Origin: Prevotella sp. UBA3757
GTDB taxonomy: Bacteria > Bacteroidota > Bacteroidia > Bacteroidales > Bacteroidaceae
DNA: 26,074 bases
Direction: 5' to 3'
Assembly (NCBI GenBank): GCA_002371715.1
Contig: DFGF01000123.1
Span: forward strand, 1-26,074
Of this stretch, positions 6,595 through 14,479 are shown one piece after another (positions within the stretch are counted from its first letter, which is position 1; every line of letters starts with the position of its first letter). Below the pieces are notes generated by a model. The model worked only from the letters and a program-made list of their open reading frames with translations, had not been told where the DNA came from and ran no database searches. A program made the translations under genes and the position numbers.

Positions 6595-7575
6595 ATGAAG
6601 AAAACGCTATTATCTTTTTTGATAGGCATGATGATGCTCTGTGCGATGGAAACAACCGCACAGAGTATCGTAGCCTATAATGCTTTGACTTACTTTGGCG
6701 TAAATGCTGAAGAGTCTGTCGGTTTCCCGACTTTTCTCATTCTGCCAGCCGAGTATGCACGAAGTCAGGAGTTGGCAGATCTTGACCTGCGTACCAAACA
6801 AACCTTCATAGAGAATCCTTCAATTACCAACGCTTTGGTCAAGAAGATGGAAAATAACCTCAAAAAGATCAAAGCATCTGGTGAGGCTGATCCAGAATCC
6901 ATTCAGATTATAGAAAAGGAAATTGCTGACATGAAAGAACAATCGTCGTCAGAATTCAGTGACATGGGTAATAACGAGGATTTGGAAGCGATGAGGAAAG
7001 AATTGATGAGTCACGCCGTAGTCAAGAAATACTTCTGGGCTGCCGAAACAATGTATGGCAATATCGTGGCTGTGTGTGACAGAAAGACGCTACCTGTCCT
7101 TAATTATATGAATAAGGTGTGGGGCATCATGAACGACAAAGGTAAGATGATTATTCCCTGCGAATATAAACAGGGTGCAGAGTTCAATTGGTGCGACGAA
7201 AAACTCGATGTAATCCTCCTGAGGGACTTTAACGGTGTCCATCTCTTCAATAGTAAAGGCAAACTGATTACTGACAAGGCTTACTGGGAAGTGAAATTCT
7301 GCGAGTCGGATGCCTATACTGCCGTTGTTGTGATGCTCGATAAGATAGACTTCCAGACAGGACGCCATCTCTATGGATTGTTAGACCCCAAGACTGGTCG
7401 CGAGATACACCAGCACGAATACGAGGAAATTCTCTCTGCCAATGGCGGTAAAGGCCCTATCTACGGCCTTCGTAACCACGATAATAAGAGATACATTCTC
7501 GCCCCAGACGGACGGGAAACAGAATCATATAGCAACTCGTTCGCACTGAGTCAAAACCAAGAGACTAATAAATAA
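6595..7575 (+). CDS. Exported protein with WG-repeat-like C-terminal half
   Basis: A 326-residue protein whose signal peptide is MKKTLLSFLIGMMMLCAMETTAQ. The second ATG (6595) is chosen because the neighbours 5229 and 7592 also begin GCGT-ATG-AA(A/G) and the signal peptide starts MKK. Residues about 60-140 are helical and highly charged. From about 160 the protein has repeats such as YMNKVWGIMNDKGKMIIPCE and FNGVHLFNSKGKLITDKAYW, resembling WG (KWG) repeats with Trp/Val-Gly, Asp-x-Lys-Gly and Ile-Ile-Pro. WG-repeat proteins form beta folds and usually have no assigned function. Second gene of the exported operon, separated from the first by a hairpin. Confidence 0.7.
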   Translation: MKKTLLSFLIGMMMLCAMETTAQSIVAYNALTYFGVNAEESVGFPTFLILPAEYARSQELADLDLRTKQTFIENPSITNALVKKMENNLKKIKASGEADPESIQIIEKEIADMKEQSSSEFSDMGNNEDLEAMRKELMSHAVVKKYFWAAETMYGNIVAVCDRKTLPVLNYMNKVWGIMNDKGKMIIPCEYKQGAEFNWCDEKLDVILLRDFNGVHLFNSKGKLITDKAYWEVKFCESDAYTAVVVMLDKIDFQTGRHLYGLLDPKTGREIHQHEYEEILSANGGKGPIYGLRNHDNKRYILAPDGRETESYSNSFALSQNQETNK

Positions 7576-7591
7576 CAAATTATAAATGCGT

Positions 7592-9199
7592 ATGAAGAAA
7601 TTAATTGTGATGATGGCGGCACTGCTGATGCTCAGCACGGCAGATGCCGATGCTCAGGGATTCCTAAAGAAGTTGAAGCAGAAGGCTCAGCAGGCTGTCA
7701 TGGGCAATCAGGTTGAAGAGAGTGAAGAAACCAGTGAGGAACCGCAGACAGTGAGTGAGGAACCTGCCGACCCATCGAAGCTGGCTGTAGCGCAAGGTAG
7801 TGATATTGTGCCTAAACGCAAGACGTCGACTATCACTTGGGATGGTACCATCACCCCCTCGTCGGCTTCAACACCTGAAGCGCTGATGAGAGAGTTGCCT
7901 CAGTTGCCTTCAGCCGAGAAGATGGCACGTAGCACGATGGAGGAACGTGATGCCTATGCTATGCAGATAGCTCGTGTTGTGGCTCGTGCCGAGCAGTTGC
8001 AGGAAGCTTCTAAGGACTGTTCTGATGCCGATATGGAGGCATTGCGTGAAAAGTGGGAACGTAAGATTCAGGATATGTTCGGCTTGACCAAAGATGAGAT
8101 GGCCATCCTGAACGACGAGAACGCCCCTGAGTCTAAGAAGAAACCCATTCAGGATAAGGTGATGAGGAAGATTATGGGCGGCGATTTGGATACAGCCGAG
8201 ATGGAGCGCTTTGAAAAGATGAGCGAGAAGGAGCAGGAGGCTTACATCCGTCAGCATCCAGAGTTTGTGCAGAAGATGCAGAAGATGGCGCAGAATGCCG
8301 GCAACTTCAGTCGCCAGATGAATCAGATGACAGCAGCCTTCAGTGGTTATGAGGCTAAGGTGGGACAGTTGGCGCAGAACTTGGCGAAAGCTACTGAGCG
8401 TGAGTTTAAACACAGTTATGAAGGCATCGGCAAGAAATATAATGGCAAGTTGCAGAAGCTATACGACCAGATATGCAGTACCAATGACGCAGCTCAGATT
8501 GATGCGCTCTATGAGGAGGCCGACAAGTTGCTCTACAACTATCGCTTAGAGGCTGCTAAAGAGTATCGTGCCTCTCTACAGCGCTTGATGTCCGAGCATA
8601 AGAAGTTTGCTGCCGAATATGCTCGCTTAAGTCAGGAGGTTGTGAATAGTGGCGACCTGCCTGCATGTGCGATTGGACGTACCGATCTTAACAGCGTCAT
8701 TGTAGTCGGTAATATTCTTGACGAGGCCTATAAGGAATTGCCTGAATTGGAGGCTTCACCTGTCTGCAAAGAGACCATCTATGAACTGCAGAATGGGTGG
8801 CGATTCGGTTATTGGGAGTGTCGTGGCTACATTGGAGGCGTCAGCGACTTCAAAACGGCAGGAAGCAATTGGCCTCTTTTGGCTCAAAATGATGAAACCA
8901 GCGAATATGGTGTTGTGGAAAATGGTAAGTTCCGCAAGATTACAGAGCAAGAGCTAAAAGCTATCAATAAGAAAGCTGACGCACGTCAGAAGAAAGGTGC
9001 CAACCTGGGCAAGAATCCGCCCTATGGTACATATAAGAGTCGTAGTGGAAAACGTACTGTCGAGTATAGTAAGACGGGTGAAGTCATCATCGATGGTATG
9101 ACAACCTTCACGCCCTCTGCCTTTACTGTCAATCCAGACCGTCTGGAGTGGATTATCTTCGATGGCGGCAAAATCGTGAAGTGTACGTATAAACTTTAA
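7592..9199 (+). CDS. Exported helical protein of unknown function
   Basis: A 535-residue protein with signal peptide MKKLIVMMAALLMLSTADADA; start chosen as for the preceding gene. The mature N-terminus QGFLKKLKQKAQQAVMGNQV closely resembles QGWLKKLGQKAQDAAKRAV of the first operon gene. A Glu-rich linker follows. About 100-380 is almost entirely charged helix, likely coiled coil (KYNGKLQKLYDQICSTNDAA, ASLQRLMSEHKKFAAEYARL). The C-terminal 150 residues contain aromatic-rich beta segments (NGWRFGYWECRGYIGGVSDF). I do not recognise a named domain. It starts 16 bp after the WG-repeat gene and is co-transcribed. Confidence 0.8.
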   Translation: MKKLIVMMAALLMLSTADADAQGFLKKLKQKAQQAVMGNQVEESEETSEEPQTVSEEPADPSKLAVAQGSDIVPKRKTSTITWDGTITPSSASTPEALMRELPQLPSAEKMARSTMEERDAYAMQIARVVARAEQLQEASKDCSDADMEALREKWERKIQDMFGLTKDEMAILNDENAPESKKKPIQDKVMRKIMGGDLDTAEMERFEKMSEKEQEAYIRQHPEFVQKMQKMAQNAGNFSRQMNQMTAAFSGYEAKVGQLAQNLAKATEREFKHSYEGIGKKYNGKLQKLYDQICSTNDAAQIDALYEEADKLLYNYRLEAAKEYRASLQRLMSEHKKFAAEYARLSQEVVNSGDLPACAIGRTDLNSVIVVGNILDEAYKELPELEASPVCKETIYELQNGWRFGYWECRGYIGGVSDFKTAGSNWPLLAQNDETSEYGVVENGKFRKITEQELKAINKKADARQKKGANLGKNPPYGTYKSRSGKRTVEYSKTGEVIIDGMTTFTPSAFTVNPDRLEWIIFDGGKIVKCTYKL

Positions 9200-9211
9200 A
9201 GGCGCTTCGCT

Positions 9212-9246
9212 AGTGAAAAGTGAATGGTGAATAGTGAAAGGTTGAA
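9212..9246 (+). repeat. 7-bp tandem repeat overlapping a start codon
   Basis: Units AGTGAAA, AGTGAAT, GGTGAAT, AGTGAAA, GGTTGAA follow one another from 9212. The putative ATG of the next gene (9224) is formed at the junction of units two and three, so the first codons of that gene are written in the repeat. Confidence 0.7.
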
Positions 9247-9931
9247 ACATATCGCTGTGCTGTGGTTGCTGCTTATGGGCAGTGCCACAGCATTTTCTAC
9301 GAATTACCAAAAGACTTTTGGTGATGACTGGGATGATGCTGTACGTTTTGTGAAGGTTCACCATGAGGAGTGGCAGCAAGAGTTTGATCTCTTTGATGTG
9401 GATAGTCGTGTGGCTGAGGCGATAGTCTTTCCTGAACTCATCCGTTATTCCATGTGGCAGGACGAGATAGAGCGTGCTGCCGTCAATGGCCTTTATGTCA
9501 CGAAGGGTAGGGAAGGGGCCAACTTCTCTATCGGTCGCTTCCAGATGAAACCGTCGTTTGCAGAAGAGGTGGAACAGGCGTGGAATCGTTCTACGCTGTC
9601 CAAGGAATACGGTTTTGTGTTCAATCTTCAATCAAACAACGAGGCACGCCGCTCTCGTATTCGTCGGCTCTCTACCATGCAGGGTCAGTGTCGTTATTTG
9701 GCTATTTTTATCCGCTTGTTGCAACAACGTCATCCCCAACTTTCTCAGCTACCTGTAAAGGAACAAGTTTGTTTCTTAGCCACAGCCTATAACCGATCGC
9801 TTACTGCCTCTTACGAGCAAATCCGCAAGATGCAACGTGAGCGCCATTTCCATACAGATGTTATCAAAACACGTCGTACTCGTCTTTATGTTTACGCTGA
9901 TATTGCAGCGTCCTTTTTTAGCCTGAAATGA
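9224..9931 (+). CDS. Secreted protein, possibly lysozyme-like fold
   Basis: A 235-residue protein with a hydrophobic N-terminal segment (HIAVLWLLLMGSATA), likely a signal peptide. The start is uncertain: ATG 9224 lies in a repeat tract, and a TTG at 9242 would give a shorter signal peptide. The central region SRVAEAIVFPELIRYSMWQD ... GREGANFSIGRFQMKPSFAE recalls lytic-transglycosylase or lysozyme-like proteins: a Glu after a helix, then an S-I-G-x-F-Q-type segment. This fits the peptidoglycan theme of the OmpA-domain protein in the same operon, but I could not confirm the family. Last gene of the operon, 24 bp after the preceding stop. Confidence 0.65.
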   Translation: MVNSERLKHIAVLWLLLMGSATAFSTNYQKTFGDDWDDAVRFVKVHHEEWQQEFDLFDVDSRVAEAIVFPELIRYSMWQDEIERAAVNGLYVTKGREGANFSIGRFQMKPSFAEEVEQAWNRSTLSKEYGFVFNLQSNNEARRSRIRRLSTMQGQCRYLAIFIRLLQQRHPQLSQLPVKEQVCFLATAYNRSLTASYEQIRKMQRERHFHTDVIKTRRTRLYVYADIAASFFSLK

Positions 9932-9946
9932 ATTTATTCGTCATTG

Positions 9947-9980
9947 TTTGCTTGAATTACATATTTATTTTGTAATTTTG
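9947..9980 (+). promoter_or_regulatory. aspS promoter
   Basis: TTTG at 9947-9950 and TAATTTTG at 9973-9980 match the Bacteroidetes -33/-7 elements, with a slightly long 22-bp spacer (an overlapping CTTG at 9951-9954 gives 18). The leader to the ATG at 10011 is about 25 nt of A/T-rich sequence. Confidence 0.6.
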
Positions 9981-10010
9981 CAGGTCGAAAACGAATAAAT
10001 ATATATAATA

Positions 10011-11774
10011 ATGTATAGAAGCAAAACGTGTGGTGAGCTACGGCTCGCCGATGCCGGCAGCACAGTGACGCTGGCCGGATGGGTACAGAAAACGAGAAAG
10101 ATGGGCGGCATGACGTTTGTCGACCTGCGCGACCGTTACGGACTGACGCAGCTCGTGTTCGACGAGTCGAAAGATGCCGCTTTGTGCGAACAGGCTAACC
10201 GCCTGGGGCGCGAATGGTGTATTCAGGTGACTGGAACGGTCAGCGAGCGCCAGGCCAAGAACCCCAAGATGCCGACGGGCGACATTGAGATACTGGCACA
10301 GCAGCTCAACGTGCTGAGCGAGAGTCAGACACCGCCTTTCACCATCGAGGACAATACTGATGGTGGCGACGACATCCGCATGAAGTACCGTTACCTGGAC
10401 CTGCGCCGTTCCTGCGTTCGCAAGAACCTTGAGTTGCGCCACCGCATGACCATACTCATCCGTAATTTCCTTGACAATCTGGACTTCATCGAGGTAGAGA
10501 CACCTATCCTGATAGGGTCGACACCTGAGGGAGCACGCGACTTCGTGGTGCCCTCACGAATGAATCCCGGCCAGTTCTATGCCCTGCCTCAGTCGCCACA
10601 GACGCTGAAGCAGTTGCTGATGGTTTCAGGCTTCGACCGTTACTTCCAGATAGCCAAGTGCTTCCGCGACGAGGACTTACGTGCTGACCGCCAGCCGGAG
10701 TTCACACAGATAGACTGCGAGATGTCGTTTGCCGACCAGGAGGATGTGCTGAACATCTTCGAGGACCTGGCCCGTCATCTCTTTAAGGAGGTACGTGGCG
10801 TCGAGCTGCCCCCTCTTGAGCGCATGACGTGGCACGAAGCCATGCGCCGCTTCGGCAGCGATAAGCCCGACTTGCGCTTTGGCATGGAGTTTGTGGAACT
10901 GATGGACGTGCTGAAGGGTACGGGGCAGTTCCCCGTGTTCAATGAGGCTGAGTATATTGGCGGTATTGTGGTGCCTGGTTGCGCTGACTACACCCGCAAG
11001 CAGCTTGACCAACTGACAGACTTCGTGAAGCGTCCGCAGGTGGGTGCCAAGGGACTGGTTTACGTTAAATACAATAGCGACGGAACGGTTAAGAGTTCTG
11101 TCGACAAGTTCTACCAGCCAGAGGTGTGGCAGAAGCTGAAGGAGAAAACCGGTGCGAACGACGGTGACCTGGTGCTGATTCTCAGCGGCGACAAGGCCAA
11201 CAAGACGCGCACTCAGCTCTGCACGCTGCGACTGGAAATGGGCGACCGCCTGGGACTGAGAGACAAGAACGTGTTCAAGTGCCTGTGGATTGTTGACTTC
11301 CCCTTGTTCGAGTGGAGCGACGAAGAGCAGCGACTGATGGCCACCCACCATCCCTTCACACTGCCCAATCCTGACGATGTCCCCCTGCTTGACACGGCTC
11401 CTGAGAAGGTGCGTGCTGTGGCCTACGACTTCGTCTGCAACGGCATCGAGGTGGGCGGCGGTTCGCTGCGTATCCACGACGGCAAGTTACAGGAGAAGAT
11501 GTTCCAGATACTTGGCTTCACGCCTGAGCGCGCTATGGCCCAGTTTGGCTTCCTGATCAATGCCTTCAAGTACGGAGCACCTCCTCATGCTGGACTGGCC
11601 TTCGGACTCGACCGCTTCGTCAGCATCATGGCCGGCCTTGACAGTATTCGCGACTGCATAGCATTCCCCAAGAACAACAGCGGTCGTGACGTCATGCTGG
11701 ATGCTCCAGGCGAACTTGACCCGAAACAGCTGGAAGAGTTGAACTTAGCTATCGTTCAGCCCTCTGCAGATTGA
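10011..11774 (+). CDS. aspS: Aspartate--tRNA ligase
   Basis: A 587-residue class II aminoacyl-tRNA synthetase that charges tRNA-Asp with aspartate in the cytoplasm. The N-terminal anticodon-binding OB fold holds LAGWVQKTRKMGGMTFVDLR. Motif 2 is FRDEDLRADRQPEFTQID (about residue 218), and motif 3 is GLAFGLDRFVSIMAG (about 528). Between them is the insertion (GAD) domain of bacterial-type enzymes (GANDGDLVLILSGDKANKTR). Length and architecture are normal for the bacterial form. It has its own promoter and is not obviously co-transcribed with the neighbours. Confidence 0.98.
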   Translation: MYRSKTCGELRLADAGSTVTLAGWVQKTRKMGGMTFVDLRDRYGLTQLVFDESKDAALCEQANRLGREWCIQVTGTVSERQAKNPKMPTGDIEILAQQLNVLSESQTPPFTIEDNTDGGDDIRMKYRYLDLRRSCVRKNLELRHRMTILIRNFLDNLDFIEVETPILIGSTPEGARDFVVPSRMNPGQFYALPQSPQTLKQLLMVSGFDRYFQIAKCFRDEDLRADRQPEFTQIDCEMSFADQEDVLNIFEDLARHLFKEVRGVELPPLERMTWHEAMRRFGSDKPDLRFGMEFVELMDVLKGTGQFPVFNEAEYIGGIVVPGCADYTRKQLDQLTDFVKRPQVGAKGLVYVKYNSDGTVKSSVDKFYQPEVWQKLKEKTGANDGDLVLILSGDKANKTRTQLCTLRLEMGDRLGLRDKNVFKCLWIVDFPLFEWSDEEQRLMATHHPFTLPNPDDVPLLDTAPEKVRAVAYDFVCNGIEVGGGSLRIHDGKLQEKMFQILGFTPERAMAQFGFLINAFKYGAPPHAGLAFGLDRFVSIMAGLDSIRDCIAFPKNNSGRDVMLDAPGELDPKQLEELNLAIVQPSAD

Positions 11775-11845
11775 TTTGTGTCAAGAATAAGTGTGAATAT
11801 GACAAAAAGCGGCTGTTTGCGGTAACAATATATCTGAAAAAATCT

Positions 11846-11853
11846 TAATTTTG
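11846..11853 (+). promoter_or_regulatory. -7 promoter box for the small winged-helix gene
   Basis: TAATTTTG matches TAnnTTTG and is followed by a 64-nt A/T-rich leader before the ATG at 11918, long for this region. The TTTG at 11817-11820 is too far (25 bp) to be a good -33 partner. Confidence 0.55.
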
Positions 11854-11917
11854 CACGCGAAAATAGAGAATAGTATAGAACTATCATTCAATAGTGTATT
11901 AATTTTTTTTTAGAACT

Positions 11918-12211
11918 ATGGCAGAAAAGAAAACAACAAGGAAGGCCGCTGCAGTTAAAGCAGAAGAGCCCAAGAAGGCAACCGTAAAGAAGGCCGCTGA
12001 GAAGAAGGTCGCAGTTGCAGTAAACGCTGAAAACGCTGGTTTCAAGGCTGGTGATGTTTATCAGGCTCTGGCAGCAGCCGAGAAGGCTCTCACTGTTAAG
12101 GAAATTGCTAAGGCTGCTAAGATCAGCGAGGAGGAGACTCTGCTCGGTTTGGGTTGGCTCTTCAAGGAGGGTAAGCTCTCGGCCGCTGATGACAAGATCA
12201 CACTTGCTTAA
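11918..12211 (+). CDS. Small winged-helix protein with histone-H1-like tail
   Basis: A 97-residue basic protein. Residues 1-38 are an Ala/Lys-rich tail (KKTTRKAAAVKAEEPKKATV, KKAAEKK) like the tails of histone-H1-type bacterial proteins. Residues about 40-97 form a compact winged helix (AGDVYQALAAAEKALTVKEI, ISEEETLLGLGWLFKEGKLS), which I place in the Bacteroidetes winged-helix family formerly called DUF2582. Probably an abundant nucleoid-associated or regulatory DNA-binding protein. The codons look highly adapted (many AAG, GCT, GCA), which fits high expression. It is a single-gene unit with its own promoter and a strong terminator. Confidence 0.8.
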   Translation: MAEKKTTRKAAAVKAEEPKKATVKKAAEKKVAVAVNAENAGFKAGDVYQALAAAEKALTVKEIAKAAKISEEETLLGLGWLFKEGKLSAADDKITLA

Positions 12212-12240
12212 TCGAATTTTACAAAAAAGAGAAAGCATAA

Positions 12241-12280
12241 AAGGGCTGGAAGCTTAAAATAGGCTTGCCAGCCTTTTTTT
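12241..12280 (+). terminator. Rho-independent terminator
   Basis: Stem GGCTGG/CCAGCC (12244-12249, 12268-12273) extended by AAGC/GCTT with one bulged base, followed by seven T residues (12274-12280). Ends the winged-helix gene. Confidence 0.88.
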
Positions 12281-12322
12281 AGTTGAGAGTTGAAAGTTGA
12301 TAATTGAGAATTGTTAATTGGG
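12281..12322 (+). repeat. Six tandem 7-bp units, AGTTGAn/AATTGnn type
   Basis: Starting right after the terminator T run: AGTTGAG, AGTTGAA, AGTTGAT, AATTGAG, AATTGTT, AATTGGG. The tract runs up to the possible start codons (TTG/GTG) of the next gene, and the TTG at 12318 is itself inside the last unit. Confidence 0.8.
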
Positions 12323-12332
12323 GTTAGTGGTT

Positions 12333-12671
12333 TTGAGTTACGAACAGCAGATTTTGCAGGTGCTCAGCGAGGCTGGTGAACGGGGTGTCAGTGTGCAGGC
12401 TGTCAGCAAGCATGTCTACAACATGAATTGCACTTTCTTTATGAAGCCCGACTACGATGAAATACGTAATTACGTTCAGCAGTACCTGCTTCGCAACTCA
12501 AAGTCTGTGCAGTCCCTCATCGAGAGAACAGGACGGCGCGGTTATTACCGGCTTAATACTACCGGCAGTAGCGATGCCCGGCAGTTGCTTCTTAAATTTC
12601 GGGAAAATCATGCCGTGACAGAAGACGAGAAGCCCCAACAGCAGGACCTCTCGCTCAACCTTTTCGACTAA
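12333..12671 (+). CDS. Small conserved protein, winged-helix-like, non-ATG start
   Basis: About 112 residues if it starts at TTG 12333 (MSYEQQILQVLSEAGERGVS). GTG 12327 and TTG 12318 are alternatives, and there is no in-frame ATG until residue 30 or so, which would cut into the first conserved helix. The sequence VSVQAVSKHVYNMNCTFF, EIRNYVQQYLLRNSKSVQSL and IERTGRRGYYRLN reads as helices followed by a beta wing, typical of small Bacteroidetes winged-helix proteins. I recall similar unnamed proteins but no function. The C-terminus is a polar tail ending LSLNLFD. No promoter box is evident between the terminator and the start. Confidence 0.7.
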   Translation: MSYEQQILQVLSEAGERGVSVQAVSKHVYNMNCTFFMKPDYDEIRNYVQQYLLRNSKSVQSLIERTGRRGYYRLNTTGSSDARQLLLKFRENHAVTEDEKPQQQDLSLNLFD

Positions 12672-12676
12672 TCTCT

Positions 12677-12740
12677 CTCAATTTCTCAATTTCTCATTCT
12701 CTCAATTCCTCATTCTCTCAATTTCTCATTTCCTCAATTT
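12677..12740 (-). repeat. Eight tandem 8-bp units, AAATTGAG type
   Basis: On the minus strand, eight consecutive 8-bp units of the form (A/G)A(A/G)(A/T)TGAG span exactly 64 bp, e.g. AAATTGAG, GAAATGAG, AGAATGAG, GAATTGAG. The first two units encode the last residues (Leu-Arg-Lys) and the TGA stop of the acyltransferase gene. No terminator hairpin is seen between the convergent genes; the repeat fills the gap. Confidence 0.9.
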
Positions 12741-13325
12741 CTTAATGACCTTAGCTGGTACGCCGCCTACTACCGTGTAGTCTTCAACGTCGCTTGTTAC
12801 CACGGCTCCCGCTGCAATCACAGCGTGGCTTCCGATGCTGACGCCGGGCAGGATAACGGCATTGGCGCCAATCCAGACGTCGTCGCCTATAACGACAGGT
12901 TTGGTCGTGATGCCTTGCTCGTCGATTCTTCTATTGGTATCGTTGAAGTTGTGGTTTAGGGCCGTCACCGTGATGCCCTGAGCCAGATTGACATGATGGC
13001 CTATGCAGACAGGACCAATCACGGTGCAATGTATGCCGATGCGTGAGTAATCACCAATCGTCACGTCGCCCACGGCATTGTTGATGCAGCAGTACGACTC
13101 TATGACGCTTCGCCGTCCCAGCCAGAAGCGCCGGTAGGGTGGGGTGTCCATCCTGACGCTTCGGTATATTTTCGAACCGCACTCCCTGTGCTGGTAGAGT
13201 GGTGCCAGTAGTCGGACGTACCATCTCGGACGGGCGTCGCGTTGGTTCATGATCAGGAAGTCAAGCAGGCTTTTCACCCTCGGATTCGACTTCAGTCCCT
13301 CTCGTATCTGTTCCTTATCCTTCAT
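12726..13325 (-). CDS. Hexapeptide-repeat acyltransferase (LbH family)
   Basis: A 199-residue left-handed beta-helix acyltransferase, predicted to transfer an acetyl or similar group from acyl-CoA to a sugar of the surface glycan. From about residue 80 it shows hexapeptide turns (VGDVTIGDYSRIGIHCTVIG, VVIGDDVWIGANAVILPGVS, IGSHAVIAAGAVVTSDV) and the typical catalytic-loop His in TALNHNF. The end VVGGVPAKVIKKLRK is typical of the family. Its ATG overlaps the end of the upstream glycosyltransferase by 11 bp, so the two are translationally coupled. Last gene of the minus-strand unit starting at 15619. Its final residues are encoded by an 8-bp repeat tract. Confidence 0.9.
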   Translation of the reverse strand: MKDKEQIREGLKSNPRVKSLLDFLIMNQRDARPRWYVRLLAPLYQHRECGSKIYRSVRMDTPPYRRFWLGRRSVIESYCCINNAVGDVTIGDYSRIGIHCTVIGPVCIGHHVNLAQGITVTALNHNFNDTNRRIDEQGITTKPVVIGDDVWIGANAVILPGVSIGSHAVIAAGAVVTSDVEDYTVVGGVPAKVIKKLRK

Positions 13326-14478
13326 CGGTCAGTTGTCTCCATTGGTTAATTATTGATGCTAAATTGAAGTGCGAGGCTATCTTCAGGGCATGCTTTGATT
13401 TCTCCTGCCAGTCCATCTGTGTGGCCTCCACCATTCTTCGAGCCATACCATTGACGTCACCAACGCTGAAGTACATGCCCTCATCGCCCATAATCTCTTG
13501 GCATACGGGCAAGTCTGACGCAATGACGGGCAGTCCGTGCGACATGGCCTCCATCAGAACCAATGGCATGCCTTCCCAGCGCGAACTCAGTATGTAGACT
13601 TGGGCGTCAGCGTAGTATTGCTGGATATGGTTGGTAAAGGGATGGATATGGATTCTGTTCTCTAGATGGTGCTTGCTGATGAGTCGCCTGTAGTCAGGTT
13701 CCTCCACGCCTTCGCCAACAATGTCGAGTGTCCATTCCTGATTGTCCCGGGCAAAGATGCGAAATGCTTCAATCAGCAGGTCATAGCCCTTGTGCAGCTT
13801 GGCAAATCGTCCTACGGACAGAAACTTTTTCGAAGTGCCTGTCGATGGCTTGCCAGGGGTGAGCGTCAGCGGGTTGTAAATGACTTGGGTAGGAAACGAG
13901 TACTGGTGGGCATCGAATTGGCTAAGCACCACTGTTGCTGCCAGTTTCTGGAGTTGTAACTCATAGTGAACTCGCAGTTCAGGGCCGATATACAGTGACT
14001 TTTCCCCAAACAGAGCCTTGTACGAATTATGTATCCAGCCGATGAGTTTTGCATTCCCCAATTTCGGTTTACAAGCTGCCAGCCTGACGGCTAAGGGGGC
14101 ATGTACGCCAATGATGACATCGTAGTGACCGTCGGAGAGTTCATTGGCCAACGCATTCCTTTTCTCTGCTGGAAAAGAACTATGGCTATAAAGTGCAGAC
14201 GTGAAACGAGTCTGTGGCAGGTGCTTCCTATAGAGATAGCTGTATGCCTTGCAGCACTTCAGTTTCCAGGGGTGTGTCTCTGGATACTGGAAGAACCTGT
14301 AGTCGATGCTGGCCTCATGGAGTTGGTATAGCGTCGTGTCTTTCAGTTGTGGCTGGTCCAGGGTTACTATCGTCACATCCGCTGTCTTTGCCAATTCCTT
14401 GGCAATCACGGCCGTCACGCGTTGTACGCCGCCAATCGTGAATATCGAGTCCGTCAGGAAGCAGATTCTTTTCTTCAT
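13315..14478 (-). CDS. GT4-type glycosyltransferase
   Basis: A 387-residue GT-B glycosyltransferase. The N-terminal domain begins KKRICFLTDSIFTIGGVQRV, with the glycine-rich acceptor loop. The C-terminal nucleotide-sugar domain has FLSVGRFAKLHKGYDLLIEA and the GT4 E-x7-E motif EGMPLVLMEAMSHGLPVIAS. It is expected to act on the cytoplasmic face of the inner membrane, adding one sugar of the surface polysaccharide; donor and acceptor cannot be read from the sequence. One base separates it from the upstream GT4 gene, and it overlaps the downstream acyltransferase. Confidence 0.92.
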   Translation of the reverse strand: MKKRICFLTDSIFTIGGVQRVTAVIAKELAKTADVTIVTLDQPQLKDTTLYQLHEASIDYRFFQYPETHPWKLKCCKAYSYLYRKHLPQTRFTSALYSHSSFPAEKRNALANELSDGHYDVIIGVHAPLAVRLAACKPKLGNAKLIGWIHNSYKALFGEKSLYIGPELRVHYELQLQKLAATVVLSQFDAHQYSFPTQVIYNPLTLTPGKPSTGTSKKFLSVGRFAKLHKGYDLLIEAFRIFARDNQEWTLDIVGEGVEEPDYRRLISKHHLENRIHIHPFTNHIQQYYADAQVYILSSRWEGMPLVLMEAMSHGLPVIASDLPVCQEIMGDEGMYFSVGDVNGMARRMVEATQMDWQEKSKHALKIASHFNLASIINQWRQLTDEG

Positions 14479-14479
14479 A

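Noticed and set aside
10677..11477. A 266-codon minus-strand frame within aspS
   Set aside because: The plus strand is unmistakable aspartyl-tRNA synthetase; the minus frame is a shadow.
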